Source: Planctomycetota bacterium
GTDB lineage: Bacteria > Planctomycetota > SZUA-567 > H5-PLA8
Assembly: GCA_016200135.1 (NCBI GenBank)
Contig: JACQFI010000066.1
Coordinates: 1 to 64,000, forward strand
Direction: 5' to 3'
DNA: 64,000 bases
Both the position numbers and the translations under genes were made by a program. Each line of letters starts with the position of its first letter. Within the stretch, counting starts at the first letter, position 1. Shown here in pieces: positions 43,367-52,200 of this stretch. Below the pieces are notes generated by a model. The model had not been told where the DNA came from and searched no databases. It saw only the letters and a program-made list of their open reading frames with translations.

Positions 43367-45001
43367 TCACTTCTGCGCCTCCGCCTTTTTTTCTTGCGCA
43401 GGTATTTGATCGATTCGTGCCGCCACATCGATGGTGAATTCGGGCACCGGCACATACAGCGTATTCTGCGGCGTCGAGAGCTCTTCCTCTTTAAGCACGT
43501 TGCCCGTCGCGGGCTCGATCCACTTCACGTGGAACTTGCCGGCGCCGGTCCAGACCTGGAGCGGGTCTTTCAGTTTCACGGGCTGCTCGTGGTTGCGGAA
43601 GTGGTGGACGTAGAGCACGGCCGTCCTGCCGTCGCCGAGCGCCCAGCTCTGCACGGGCTGCTCGCTGGTGAACCCCGGCGTGATGGGCCGCAGCGTGACC
43701 GGCAGGTCGCGGGTGAATTCGGCGAGGACCTGGAACCCTTTGCGCGACTCGGAGCCAAGCCACGTATTCACCGGACCGCCCTTGTCTTTGGGCTTAACGC
43801 GCCGTCCGGACATGTTCCAGACGCCGATCCCGCATTCGTTCATGAAAGCCGTCCAGTTCGCGACGCGCCACTTCACGTCGTCCACGTTACCGCAGCAGGC
43901 CTGGTTGCCGAATTCGGTGTAGAGCACCGGCTTGTTGTAGCTCTTGAGGCGCGCGAACTCCTTGCAGAGATGCCCGGGCACTTCGTTCGCCGGATTGCCC
44001 ATGTACTCGTGCACCGAAAGGATCTCGCACCATGGCTCGGTGGGCCGCTCGTAGTTGGTCATGAGCGGATGCGCGTACGGGTCGGCCTCGCGCACGACCT
44101 TGGCCAGATGCGCGAGGTAATCGTTCGGCGAGTACGAGTCCTCGTTGTAGAGCTCCCAGACATCGACGTAGGCCGACCAGCGCGCCACGACGTAGCGCAG
44201 GTAGCGGTCGATCTCGGGCAGATGCGGATTGGCGAGCGTCTTGTACGCGGTCAGATCGCGAACGTCGCCGAAGGCCGTCTTGCCATTACCCCAGAGGGAC
44301 ATGTCCTGGAAGGGAATCATGATCTGCGCCCAGCCGTACTGCTTCAGCGTCTTGCAGGACTCGTCGAGCTTGGCGCAGTTCTCAAAGTCGTAGCGGTCGA
44401 GGCCGTCCTTGCCGGTGAGGATCTGCAGGGCCACACCGGCGCTGGTGCCGCAGCCCAACTGGCTGCGCATCAGATTCGTCGCGCCGGTGAAGGCCTTCAT
44501 GAAGGTCTCGCGGTCCGCGCTCTTCCACTGGCCGTCGTCCTCGGCGTCGAAGCCGGTCTTGGGCGGAATGCCCCAGCCGACCTGCTGGCCGATGGGATAG
44601 AACGGCGTGCCGTCGTCGTACTCAAAGCGATACGCATTGCGCTTCGAGACGCGCACGAAGCCGTGGCTTTTGGATGCGACGCATTCGAACGCGCCCGTAA
44701 CGCTCTTCGGTTCGCCTTTGCCTTTCAGCTCAAGGGCGTAACTCCACGCGCCGGGCTTGCCGGGCACGAAGCGGACCTTCCACTGGTTCTCCTGGAAGTA
44801 GAAACCGTCGAGTTCCACCGTTTTCTGGTCCGGCCCGGTGAACTTAGCGCGGACCTGCGCCTCAGTGAACGGATTCTCGAACTTCTCGTCCGAAGTGACC
44901 GTGGCCTCGTACACGCCAAAGCACTCGACCTTGTCCTCGGCGGAAGCGTTTGCGCAAAGCGCAAGCAGCAGCAGCCAAAATATCAGCGCGGCGGACTTCA
45001 T
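43367..45001 (-). CDS. Secreted glycoside hydrolase, DUF5060 plus TIM barrel
   Basis: A 544-residue protein: signal peptide ending ANASAE, DUF5060 immunoglobulin-like domain (about 25-115), then a clan GH-A-like barrel. The acid/base is predicted at E287 (W-E-L-Y-N-E-D) and the nucleophile at E363 (V-L-Y-T-E-F-G). A C-terminal beta domain follows from about 450. This domain order is found in enzymes attacking plant or algal polysaccharides. The protein would act outside the cytoplasm. The start is the ATG just before the signal peptide; an ATG 21 codons upstream is rejected. Confidence 0.85.
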   Translation of the reverse strand: MKSAALIFWLLLLALCANASAEDKVECFGVYEATVTSDEKFENPFTEAQVRAKFTGPDQKTVELDGFYFQENQWKVRFVPGKPGAWSYALELKGKGEPKSVTGAFECVASKSHGFVRVSKRNAYRFEYDDGTPFYPIGQQVGWGIPPKTGFDAEDDGQWKSADRETFMKAFTGATNLMRSQLGCGTSAGVALQILTGKDGLDRYDFENCAKLDESCKTLKQYGWAQIMIPFQDMSLWGNGKTAFGDVRDLTAYKTLANPHLPEIDRYLRYVVARWSAYVDVWELYNEDSYSPNDYLAHLAKVVREADPYAHPLMTNYERPTEPWCEILSVHEYMGNPANEVPGHLCKEFARLKSYNKPVLYTEFGNQACCGNVDDVKWRVANWTAFMNECGIGVWNMSGRRVKPKDKGGPVNTWLGSESRKGFQVLAEFTRDLPVTLRPITPGFTSEQPVQSWALGDGRTAVLYVHHFRNHEQPVKLKDPLQVWTGAGKFHVKWIEPATGNVLKEEELSTPQNTLYVPVPEFTIDVAARIDQIPAQEKKAEAQK

Positions 45002-45148
45002 GCGTGAGTCTCCCGGGAAAAGGAAACGTGCGGGCAGAAGAGCATTGGGGAACGTTTTCTTCACATTAAATAATAGCGCTGATGAATGGAAAGGGTGCTG
45101 AATTACCGCGAGCGGTGAAGCGACATTGAATCTTTAGATATTAGCACC

Positions 45149-46327
45149 CTACGGGCGCTTAGGCGGAATGGACGGCGCGGCGGCAGTGCGCGGCTTGAAC
45201 GTAATCGCCTCGTCGTTGCTCATCAGCGTACCGGTCCACGGCGCGGCCTGCAGGTTCTCCAGGCCCTTTCCCGTCTGCGTGCTGATGTAGAAGATCGAGA
45301 TCACGTAATCGCCGTCGAGCCCGCCCAGTTCGGGATGGTCCTTGGCATCGAAGTGCAGCTCCTTCGAGTACGTGGCCTTGGTGGCGATCGTGGAGAAGTC
45401 GCCCTCGTCCACCAGGCCGAGCGTCGCCTGATCCACGGGGCCCGTGAGTGCCTTGTTCGTCGCGCGGATCACGATCGTCTTTTCGACGGGATCGCCCTTG
45501 CGGCGCAGGCGCGCGCCGAAGCCGCTCAACAGCCCGTCGTAAAAAGCCTGGTCGTAGCTGCGGCTGTTCTCGAAGCGCGCGGTGGCGTCGAAGCTGTTGT
45601 CGCCGCGCACGCTGGCGCGCGGGCGGAGCACTTTCAACGTCAGGCCGCTTTCCAGGTTTCCCGCGGCCATGGTCTTGAGCGCTTCGTCGTCCTTGCGCTG
45701 GTCGAGGCGCTTGGCCATCTCCTGGTCCCATTCGCGCAGGTAGCGGCGGCTGTCCTCGGGGCGCCGCCGCGAGAGCACCAGCTTGACTTCGGGCGCCAGC
45801 GCGACGTCGTAGACGCATTGCGGGTGCCCGGTCTTGTAGCGGATGGGAAAGTCCTTCGTCGGCGCGGCGCGGTCCCAGAGGATAAAGAGCCACTGCGTGC
45901 CCTTCTCGGGCAGCGGGACCTTCTCCGCGCGCAGGATGGCGATCTTGGGCAGCGCGGCGATGGGATCCTCGCCGATCGCCGGCGTGGTCTTGGGGTTCTT
46001 GACGGCGGCCTCGCGGGCGTCGGCTTCGCGCTTGAGGAGTTCGTCGGCGCGCTTCAGGCGATCGGCGGCGTTCATCTGGCCCAGCAGTTCGTCGGGCGGG
46101 CCTTTGAGCATCTGCAGCACTTTGAGCTGCGTGCCGTCCGGCGTGGATTCGCCGACTTCCGCGGTCAGGATCGTCTCGCCCTGCGCGAGCAAGTCCGCGA
46201 CGGAGTAGATCTTGATGCCTTCCGGAGCGGCGGGCGCGGGCTTGACGGGCGTTTCTGGCGCTGGTTCCGCCGCGCGGGCCATACCAGCACAGAGTATCGC
46301 GGCCACTGCCAGGCACAACGCACGCAT
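45149..46327 (-). CDS. Secreted protein of unknown function
   Basis: A 392-residue protein with a clear signal peptide (MRALCLAVAAILCAGMARA) and a Pro/Ala-rich segment after it. The rest is mixed alpha/beta with many charged residues; no family is recognised. The ATG three codons inside the longest frame is preferred because AGGAG then stands nine bases upstream rather than touching the start codon. It may share a transcript with the small winged-helix gene 39 bp upstream. Confidence 0.7.
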   Translation of the reverse strand: MRALCLAVAAILCAGMARAAEPAPETPVKPAPAAPEGIKIYSVADLLAQGETILTAEVGESTPDGTQLKVLQMLKGPPDELLGQMNAADRLKRADELLKREADAREAAVKNPKTTPAIGEDPIAALPKIAILRAEKVPLPEKGTQWLFILWDRAAPTKDFPIRYKTGHPQCVYDVALAPEVKLVLSRRRPEDSRRYLREWDQEMAKRLDQRKDDEALKTMAAGNLESGLTLKVLRPRASVRGDNSFDATARFENSRSYDQAFYDGLLSGFGARLRRKGDPVEKTIVIRATNKALTGPVDQATLGLVDEGDFSTIATKATYSKELHFDAKDHPELGGLDGDYVISIFYISTQTGKGLENLQAAPWTGTLMSNDEAITFKPRTAAAPSIPPKRP

Positions 46328-46365
46328 CGGGGGCATCTCCTGTACGGGAATCGCGACCGGCGGTC

Positions 46366-46569
46366 TCAGGACTTCAAGCCGATCTTGATGGTTCCCTTTT
46401 CGTCGGTGGTGAAGGTCAGCTTGCCTTCACGGGCGAGCCAGCCGATGCCGCGATCCAGTTCCGAAGCCTTGAGCCCCGTTGCCCGGCCTAACGCGCTCGC
46501 CGACTGAGCGCCTTTGTCCTTCAAGCTCTGCCAGATCTTGCCTGCGTTACCGCCAATAATGCTTTCCAT
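46366..46569 (-). CDS. Small winged-helix protein (DUF2582-like)
   Basis: A 67-residue protein. KIWQSLKDKGAQSASALGRA followed by T-G-L-K-A-S-E-L-D-R-G-I-G-W-L-A-R-E-G-K is a winged-helix fold as in the DUF2582 family of short stand-alone domains. It may bind DNA or act in protein contacts. AAGGAGG-like bases (TAAGGAGG near 46598-46605) lie too far upstream to be its ribosome-binding site; GAGGACG is closer. Confidence 0.82.
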   Translation of the reverse strand: MESIIGGNAGKIWQSLKDKGAQSASALGRATGLKASELDRGIGWLAREGKLTFTTDEKGTIKIGLKS

Positions 46570-46697
46570 CTAAGGACGTCCTCCACGCATCTATAAGGAG
46601 GTTAAAAGGAAGGGCTTATCTTAATTGCACCGTGCATCAAATCAATCCTGGAGTACCGAAAATATCCTGAACTGAATTCCACACCATTCACAACCTA

Positions 46698-46726
46698 TTG
46701 ATATAATTAAGATTATGTGATGACAA
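46698..46726 (-). promoter_or_regulatory. Possible promoter of the winged-helix gene
   Basis: On the minus strand TTGTCA and TATCAA are separated by 17 bp in an AT-rich spacer, about 130 bp before the winged-helix start codon. Confidence 0.3.
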
Positions 46727-46736
46727 TGCATACGTG

Positions 46737-47495
46737 TTACAAGGCGTTTTCTAACACGGCGGCCTTTTCTTTGAGGACCTTTGCCCACTGGGCCGCGCGC
46801 AGCGCGGACATCTCCGCGTTGTCACAGACAAGCCCCAAGGTTCCCGCGAGCCGGCGCGGTCTGCTGTGCGGATCGAAGACCGGCACCGCCACGCGCGCGT
46901 TGCCCGAGCGCCCCGCAGAGCCAATCTGCATGGCCCACGCGTAACCCAGACTCCGCCAGCGCTGCATGCGCTCCGGCAGACCTGCTGGAAGGCTCTCCCC
47001 GAGCGCGGCGGCATGTTGAACGTAGCGTTCGAAGCGCTTCGTACCGTCGAAGGCGAGAAAGCAGAGCCCGTGCGCGACACCATGCTCGAGCTTGAAGTTC
47101 AGCCCGGGACGCGAGAGCACCTTCACCGGCGTGCCTTCGGCCTGCCAGACGTCGAGCATCACCAGGTTCCACGGCGCGACGGCCACGGCGAGTTCGCTCA
47201 TGAGATGCGTGGCGCGCGCCAAATCGCGGAGGACTTCCTGCGCGGCGCGGACCAGCGGCGAGGCGTTGCGCGCGGCGAACCCGAGTTTCTGGAGCCCGAA
47301 CCCGAGCCGGTAGCGGCCACTCACGGGATCCCGCGCGATCCACCCGGCCTCGCCGAGCACGCCCACCAAGCGGAAGAACGAAGCGCGCGGCACGCCCATG
47401 GCCTTCTGCAGGTCCTTCGCGCGCAGGCCTTGCACCCCTGCGCCCTCCAGGCGGCGGAGCGCCTTGATGGCGCGTTCGAGTGCCGGCACGCCCAC
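46737..47495 (-). CDS. IclR-family transcriptional regulator
   Basis: A 252-residue regulator: N-terminal winged helix (ALERAIKALRRLEGAGVQGL, PRASFFRLVGVLGEAGWIA) and a C-terminal GAF-like ligand domain (about 80-250; MSELAVAVAPWNLVMLDVWQ). I prefer the GTG with GGAG eight bases upstream; an ATG 12 codons earlier lies inside a perfect palindrome. The gene is divergent from two phytanoyl-CoA dioxygenase-like genes, which it probably controls. The effector is not known. Confidence 0.88.
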   Translation of the reverse strand: MGVPALERAIKALRRLEGAGVQGLRAKDLQKAMGVPRASFFRLVGVLGEAGWIARDPVSGRYRLGFGLQKLGFAARNASPLVRAAQEVLRDLARATHLMSELAVAVAPWNLVMLDVWQAEGTPVKVLSRPGLNFKLEHGVAHGLCFLAFDGTKRFERYVQHAAALGESLPAGLPERMQRWRSLGYAWAMQIGSAGRSGNARVAVPVFDPHSRPRRLAGTLGLVCDNAEMSALRAAQWAKVLKEKAAVLENAL

Positions 47496-47524
47496 CGGGG
47501 GGCTCCCATGGAAATGAGCCGATG

Positions 47525-47540
47525 GTCTCATATATGAGAC
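47525..47540. promoter_or_regulatory. 16-bp perfect palindrome, likely IclR operator
   Basis: GTCTCATATATGAGAC lies 30 bp before the preferred IclR start and 117 bp before the first dioxygenase gene. A second palindrome, TGACCGGTCA at 47604-47613, is closer to the dioxygenase gene. Confidence 0.7.
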
Positions 47541-47656
47541 ACTTTAATACCCGCGCATGGCCGCGTCCAGCGGCGGCGGGTACTAACGTTCATCGGCCGG
47601 GATTGACCGGTCAGGTACCCGAAGCCGGATACGCGACTCAAAGAAAGGAACGAAGC

Positions 47657-48433
47657 ATGAACAGCCTCACTGCCACGCCCACCTTGAGCGCCGCCGAGAA
47701 GCGCTTCTTCGAGGAAAACGGATACCTCGGGCCGTACACGCTCTGTGCGCCGGAGGAGATGGCCGTCATCCGCGGGCAGATCGAGCACGAGGTCCTCGCC
47801 AAGCCGCCAGTCGCATTCAAGGCCGCGGCCTGCCAGTCGCGCCACCTGGACTGCCGCGTGGTCTACGACCTCTGTGCGCACCCGGCCGTGGTGGAACGCA
47901 TGGCGGGCCTCTTCGGGCCGGACCTCGTGCTCTGGCGCTCGAACTTCTTCACCAAGGAGCCCGGTTCGAAAGAGATCCCCTGGCACCAGGACTGGAACTA
48001 CTGGCCCATCGAACCCTTGATCAACATCTCGGCCTGGCTGGCCATCGATCCGGCTACCAAGGAGAACTCCTGCGTGCAGCTCCTGCCGGGCACGCACAAA
48101 CGGGAGATCAAGCACGTGAAGTCCGTCGGCGCGATGGACTTTGGCGAGATGGCCGACGTCGCGGGCATCGACACGAGCAAGGCCGTGGACATGGAGCTCC
48201 AGCCGGGCCAATTCTTCCTCTTCAACGAGCGCACGCTGCATCACTCGAACCCGAACCGTTCGAACAAGCGCCGCATCGGCCTGGCGATCCGCGTAACCGT
48301 CCCGAGCGTGAAGGTCCACCACGACAAGCTGTACGAAGGCCATCGCGTGATCCTGATTCGCGGCGAGGACCGCCAGAAGCTCAACCGCGTGGCGGCCCCG
48401 CCCGAAGCGCTGGCCGTCGGCGCGGCGAACTGA
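47657..48433 (+). CDS. Phytanoyl-CoA dioxygenase-family protein
   Basis: A 258-residue Fe(II)/2-oxoglutarate oxygenase-like protein. The iron ligands are visible: H110-x-D112 (I-P-W-H-Q-D-W-N-Y-W) and H195 or H196 (E-R-T-L-H-H-S-N-P-N); the 2-oxoglutarate arginine is likely in the R-R-I-G-L-A-I-R block that follows. Such enzymes hydroxylate many small metabolites; substrate is unknown. AAAGGAA is seven bases before the ATG. It is the first of two such genes behind the IclR operator. Confidence 0.9.
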   Translation: MNSLTATPTLSAAEKRFFEENGYLGPYTLCAPEEMAVIRGQIEHEVLAKPPVAFKAAACQSRHLDCRVVYDLCAHPAVVERMAGLFGPDLVLWRSNFFTKEPGSKEIPWHQDWNYWPIEPLINISAWLAIDPATKENSCVQLLPGTHKREIKHVKSVGAMDFGEMADVAGIDTSKAVDMELQPGQFFLFNERTLHHSNPNRSNKRRIGLAIRVTVPSVKVHHDKLYEGHRVILIRGEDRQKLNRVAAPPEALAVGAAN

Positions 48434-48491
48434 GTCGAAGAAACGCTTCAGGAGAACAAACACGCTCACGGCAAAGACGCTGCAACCGACG

Positions 48492-49268
48492 GTGGTGCTC
48501 ACGGACGAACAGATCGCGTTCTTCCGGCGCGAGGGGTACCTGACGATCCCGGCGATCACGACGCCGGACGAGCTGGCGCGGATGCGCGCGCTCTACGACC
48601 GGCTCTTCGCCTCCAAGGCCGGGCGCGCGGACGGCAACCAGTTCGACCTCGGCGGCGCCGACGAGGACGGCAAGGAGGCCGTGCTCCCGCAGATCCTCGG
48701 TCCTGTTAAGTACGCGCCGGAACTGGCTGAAACGCTTTACCGCGCAAACGCAACAGCCATCGCGAGGCAGCTCCTTGGCGCAACGGCCGCGTACAAGGGC
48801 GAGCATATGATCTTCAAGCCCGCGCGCACCGGTGTCGCGACGCTCTGGCACCAGGACCAGGCGTATCACGACCCGAAGCTCGATTACGACAACGTGAACG
48901 TGTGGCTGCCGCTCCAGGACGCGACGCTCGAAAATGGTTGCATGCAGTTCGTGCCGCGCAGCCACACGTGGGACGTGTTGCCGCACCATCCCATCGGCCA
49001 CGATCCGCGCGTGCACGGCTTGGAGGTTGATGAGCCGGAGCGCTTCGCGCAGCAAGCGGTGGCGTGCCCGCTTCCGGCCGGCAGCGCGTGCTTCAATCGC
49101 AGCTACATGCTGCACTACGCGGGCGCGAACCGTTCAGACATCCCGCGCCGCGCGTACATCCTGGTCTTCTCGAACCCGCCCAAGCCCGCGACAAGAACCC
49201 GGGCGTTCCCCTGGCAGAACCGCGAGACGGCGTGCCAGGCGCGGCTGAAGACCCAGGCACGAATGTAA
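48492..49268 (+). CDS. Second phytanoyl-CoA dioxygenase-family protein
   Basis: A 258-residue protein of the same family, clearly different in sequence from its neighbour. Iron ligands H120-x-D122 (L-W-H-Q-D-Q-A-Y-H-D) and H208 (Y-M-L-H-Y-A-G-A-N-R-S) with an Arg nearby (DIPRRAYILVF). It starts with GTG-GTG; no earlier in-frame start exists, and the closest good ribosome-binding site (GGAG) is 38 bases away, so translation may depend on the first gene. The pair could act in succession on one compound. Confidence 0.88.
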   Translation: MVLTDEQIAFFRREGYLTIPAITTPDELARMRALYDRLFASKAGRADGNQFDLGGADEDGKEAVLPQILGPVKYAPELAETLYRANATAIARQLLGATAAYKGEHMIFKPARTGVATLWHQDQAYHDPKLDYDNVNVWLPLQDATLENGCMQFVPRSHTWDVLPHHPIGHDPRVHGLEVDEPERFAQQAVACPLPAGSACFNRSYMLHYAGANRSDIPRRAYILVFSNPPKPATRTRAFPWQNRETACQARLKTQARM

Positions 49269-49293
49269 GCGCGTACGCCAAGCGGTCCGTAAC

Positions 49294-52200
49294 CTACTCC
49301 CATGACATCCAGAACATCCGCGCTTCGGCGCGGACGCGGTCCACGGTCTGGCGGATCGTGCGGTTCATGCGCGATTCGAAGAGGCAACCGACCGCGACCA
49401 CCGCGAGGCCAATTCCCATGCCGAGCACCGGCATGAAGACCTGGCGGTGCGCGGCCCACTGTGCGGTCTTCACCAGCGTCCCGAGCAGCACGGCGGCGCT
49501 CCCGCCAAGCAACGGGATCTTGCGGCGCGTGAGCATCGCGCCGGCGACCATGGCCAGCCCCGCAAGCACCAGCACGTAGTAATGGACCAGCGCTTCATCC
49601 GAGAACGGCAGCGCCTGGATCAGCGGTGGCAGCAGCGCCGCGGTACTCGCCAGGCTGAGCAAGATCGCGACTTCGGACTTCGCGGAGCCGGTTGCGTGAA
49701 GGGCAGTTTCCGCCTCGTCCGCCTTGCTGCGCGCCCAGGCAAAGAGCAGCACCGCAGCGGGCAGCGAGTACCACTCCCATGCCTGTGGATGGATCGTCCA
49801 GATGTAGAGCGCGTAGCCGCCCAGCGCGAGCACCGGCGCGAGGTACTCGCCCACGGCGAAGGCCAGCCAGCGCCGCGCGGCCACGCAGACCCCCGACGCG
49901 AGCAGCAGCGCAACGACGAAGGCCTCGAAGCGCGCCTCGTTAGCGACATGCAGGTAGTGCGCCTGTGAGCCGTACCGCGCGAGCTCGAGCAGCGCGCCTG
50001 CGAGCGCCGCAAAGGCCAGCCAGAAACCGAACTCACCCGCAAGGCTGCGGCCGCGCGCGTCGGTTTCCCACTTGGACAGGCCTCCTGCAAAGATAAATCC
50101 GAGACCCAGCGCGGCCATCGAGGGCCATTCCCAAACGCCCGTCTCCAGCAATCCGAACGCAGGATCGCCCGCAAGGCCGCGCACGGCGTAGAAAGCCGCG
50201 GCCGACCCGGCGGCCAAAGCCGCGAAGGCGTACGCGCGCCGTTCAGGACCGCGGTTCGCCCAGCGGGCAAGCAGGGCCAGCAGCGCGAGCGTGGCGTAGG
50301 TAGCGCAGGGCACGGCCGCGAGGCGCTCGGGGTTGCTCGCATAGGAGAGCACGATGGAACCGAGGCCCACCAGCAGTGCGCCGATGCGCGCGAGCGCCGC
50401 TTGAGTCTCGTACTTCTCGCGCTGGAGGAAGTTGGCCGCGAGCAGTTGCGCCGGCGCCAGCGCCAGGAACCAGAGCGCGCCCCAGCTACTTCCGGTCGCG
50501 TGCGCCTTTAAGAGGCAAAGGTAACCCGCGGGGATGAGGACTAGGTACGAGGCCGCCGTCGAGGCCGTGCGGCCCGCGCGCCGGCCGGTCTCGTCGGCGC
50601 TCCAGCCAGCCATGCTGGCGTACGCCGCGAGCAGGCCGGCGCCGATAACCGTGCGCCAGGTGGTTTGGACCGCCGGGAGTGTGAACGCGTGCCCTGCACT
50701 GAAGGCCCAGAGGACGCCGATGGCCGCCAGGCCCAGCGCTGCGAGGTGGCGCGATTCGAGGAAGGCCACGGGCGCCTTGGCGCGCCGTTCGGCCGGGATC
50801 GCCGCACCGGCCAGCGCTTCCGCCGCCATACCGAGCGCGAAGATCATCGCGGCGAAGAGTTCGCACGCAGGCGAATCGAAGAGATAATCCAGGCCCGCCG
50901 CATGCGCCGCAAAACTCAGCCCCACGAGCAGCAGCGACCACGCGCCGAGTTCCAGGCCAACCAGCCCGAGGCCGGGCGCGCGTTCGTTCTCGCGCCGGGC
51001 GATCAGCGCGAGCGCGGCGAAGTAGACCGCTTCAAGCAGAAGCGTGGCGCTCCAGGTTTCGAGATGCCCCGCCGTCCAACCGAACGCGCCGAGCACGAAC
51101 GCGGACATGGCCGTCATCAGCGCCGCAGCGAAGACGCCGCCGGCGCGGACATGGGCGCGCGAAGGCGCCGGACCGTTCAGCGCGGCCTTGATGGACGAAG
51201 CGGCTTCCGCGGGCGCGAGCGGCTGGGGCTCTTCGGCTTCCTCCTGAGCCCGCGCGTCCTCTTCCGCTGCGCGATCGGCGCGCAGGACGAACTCGCGCGC
51301 CAGCAGCAACAATAGTACGGAGCCGATCAATCCCGGGCCGAACTGGCTGTAGTCGAGGCCCGCCCAGCGCAGCGCGTGGCATCCGCCCAGCACTGCGGCG
51401 CAACTCGCCGCCCACGCCGCAACGCTCGAGTGTTTTCCGTTCTCGTTGCCGGAAGCGCGCCAGAGTCCTGCGGCCAGCAGCACCCACGCTGCCAGCGCAT
51501 ACGTGTGTCCGGCTCCGGCAGGCCAGACGGCCAAACCGTAGATCAAGTGCCCAGCGCCCAGCGATCCCGCTGCGCCGGCGGCAAGCACAAAGGCCGCGGC
51601 CTGGCCTGGATGCCGGCCTTCGCGTCTCGCCCATTCGCCGAGCGCGCTCAAACCGCACGCCGACAGCACACAGGCGAGCCCGAAGCTCTCCGGCGGCAGC
51701 GGCCACGCGCCGTAGGCGCAGCCGAAGAGGCCCAGAACCGCCAGCGCGCCGGCGACCGGCGCCACCGCGCGCCGCTGCAGCCAACCCGCCGCGACGGATC
51801 CGAGCAGCGTCACAACGAAAAAGAGCGCACAGGCGGCGCGCAGATCGGGCGGGCAGCTCGCGAGCCAGAATTCCGCGAAGAGCGCCTCGATGGACGCCAG
51901 CAGAAAGAGCAGCCCCGCGAGAATACTCCCAAGCAGTGAGGTAATGGTCGCCTGGCCGCGCCGCTGCACGTCCATCTCGGGGCGCAAGCACAGGAAGAGT
52001 GGCACCAGCGCCGCGGCCCAGGTGGCGTCCAGCAGTTCGGGCGCGATGTGGAACAGGCCAAGGCCGTGGGCGGGCACAACCATGGCACCGAGCAGCTTGA
52101 GACCCGCAAAGAATGCGAGCAACAGCGCAGCGACCGCGCCGGAGGTCCGGAAAGGCCGTTCGTCCGTGCTTGAACCCGGCCACGCGGCCGGCGAGAGCGC

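Noticed and set aside
43222-43455. A 77-codon minus-strand open frame in the spacer before the exported small protein gene
   Set aside because: It begins inside the glycoside hydrolase gene in another frame, is Arg/Lys-rich at first, and has no ribosome-binding site or family match.
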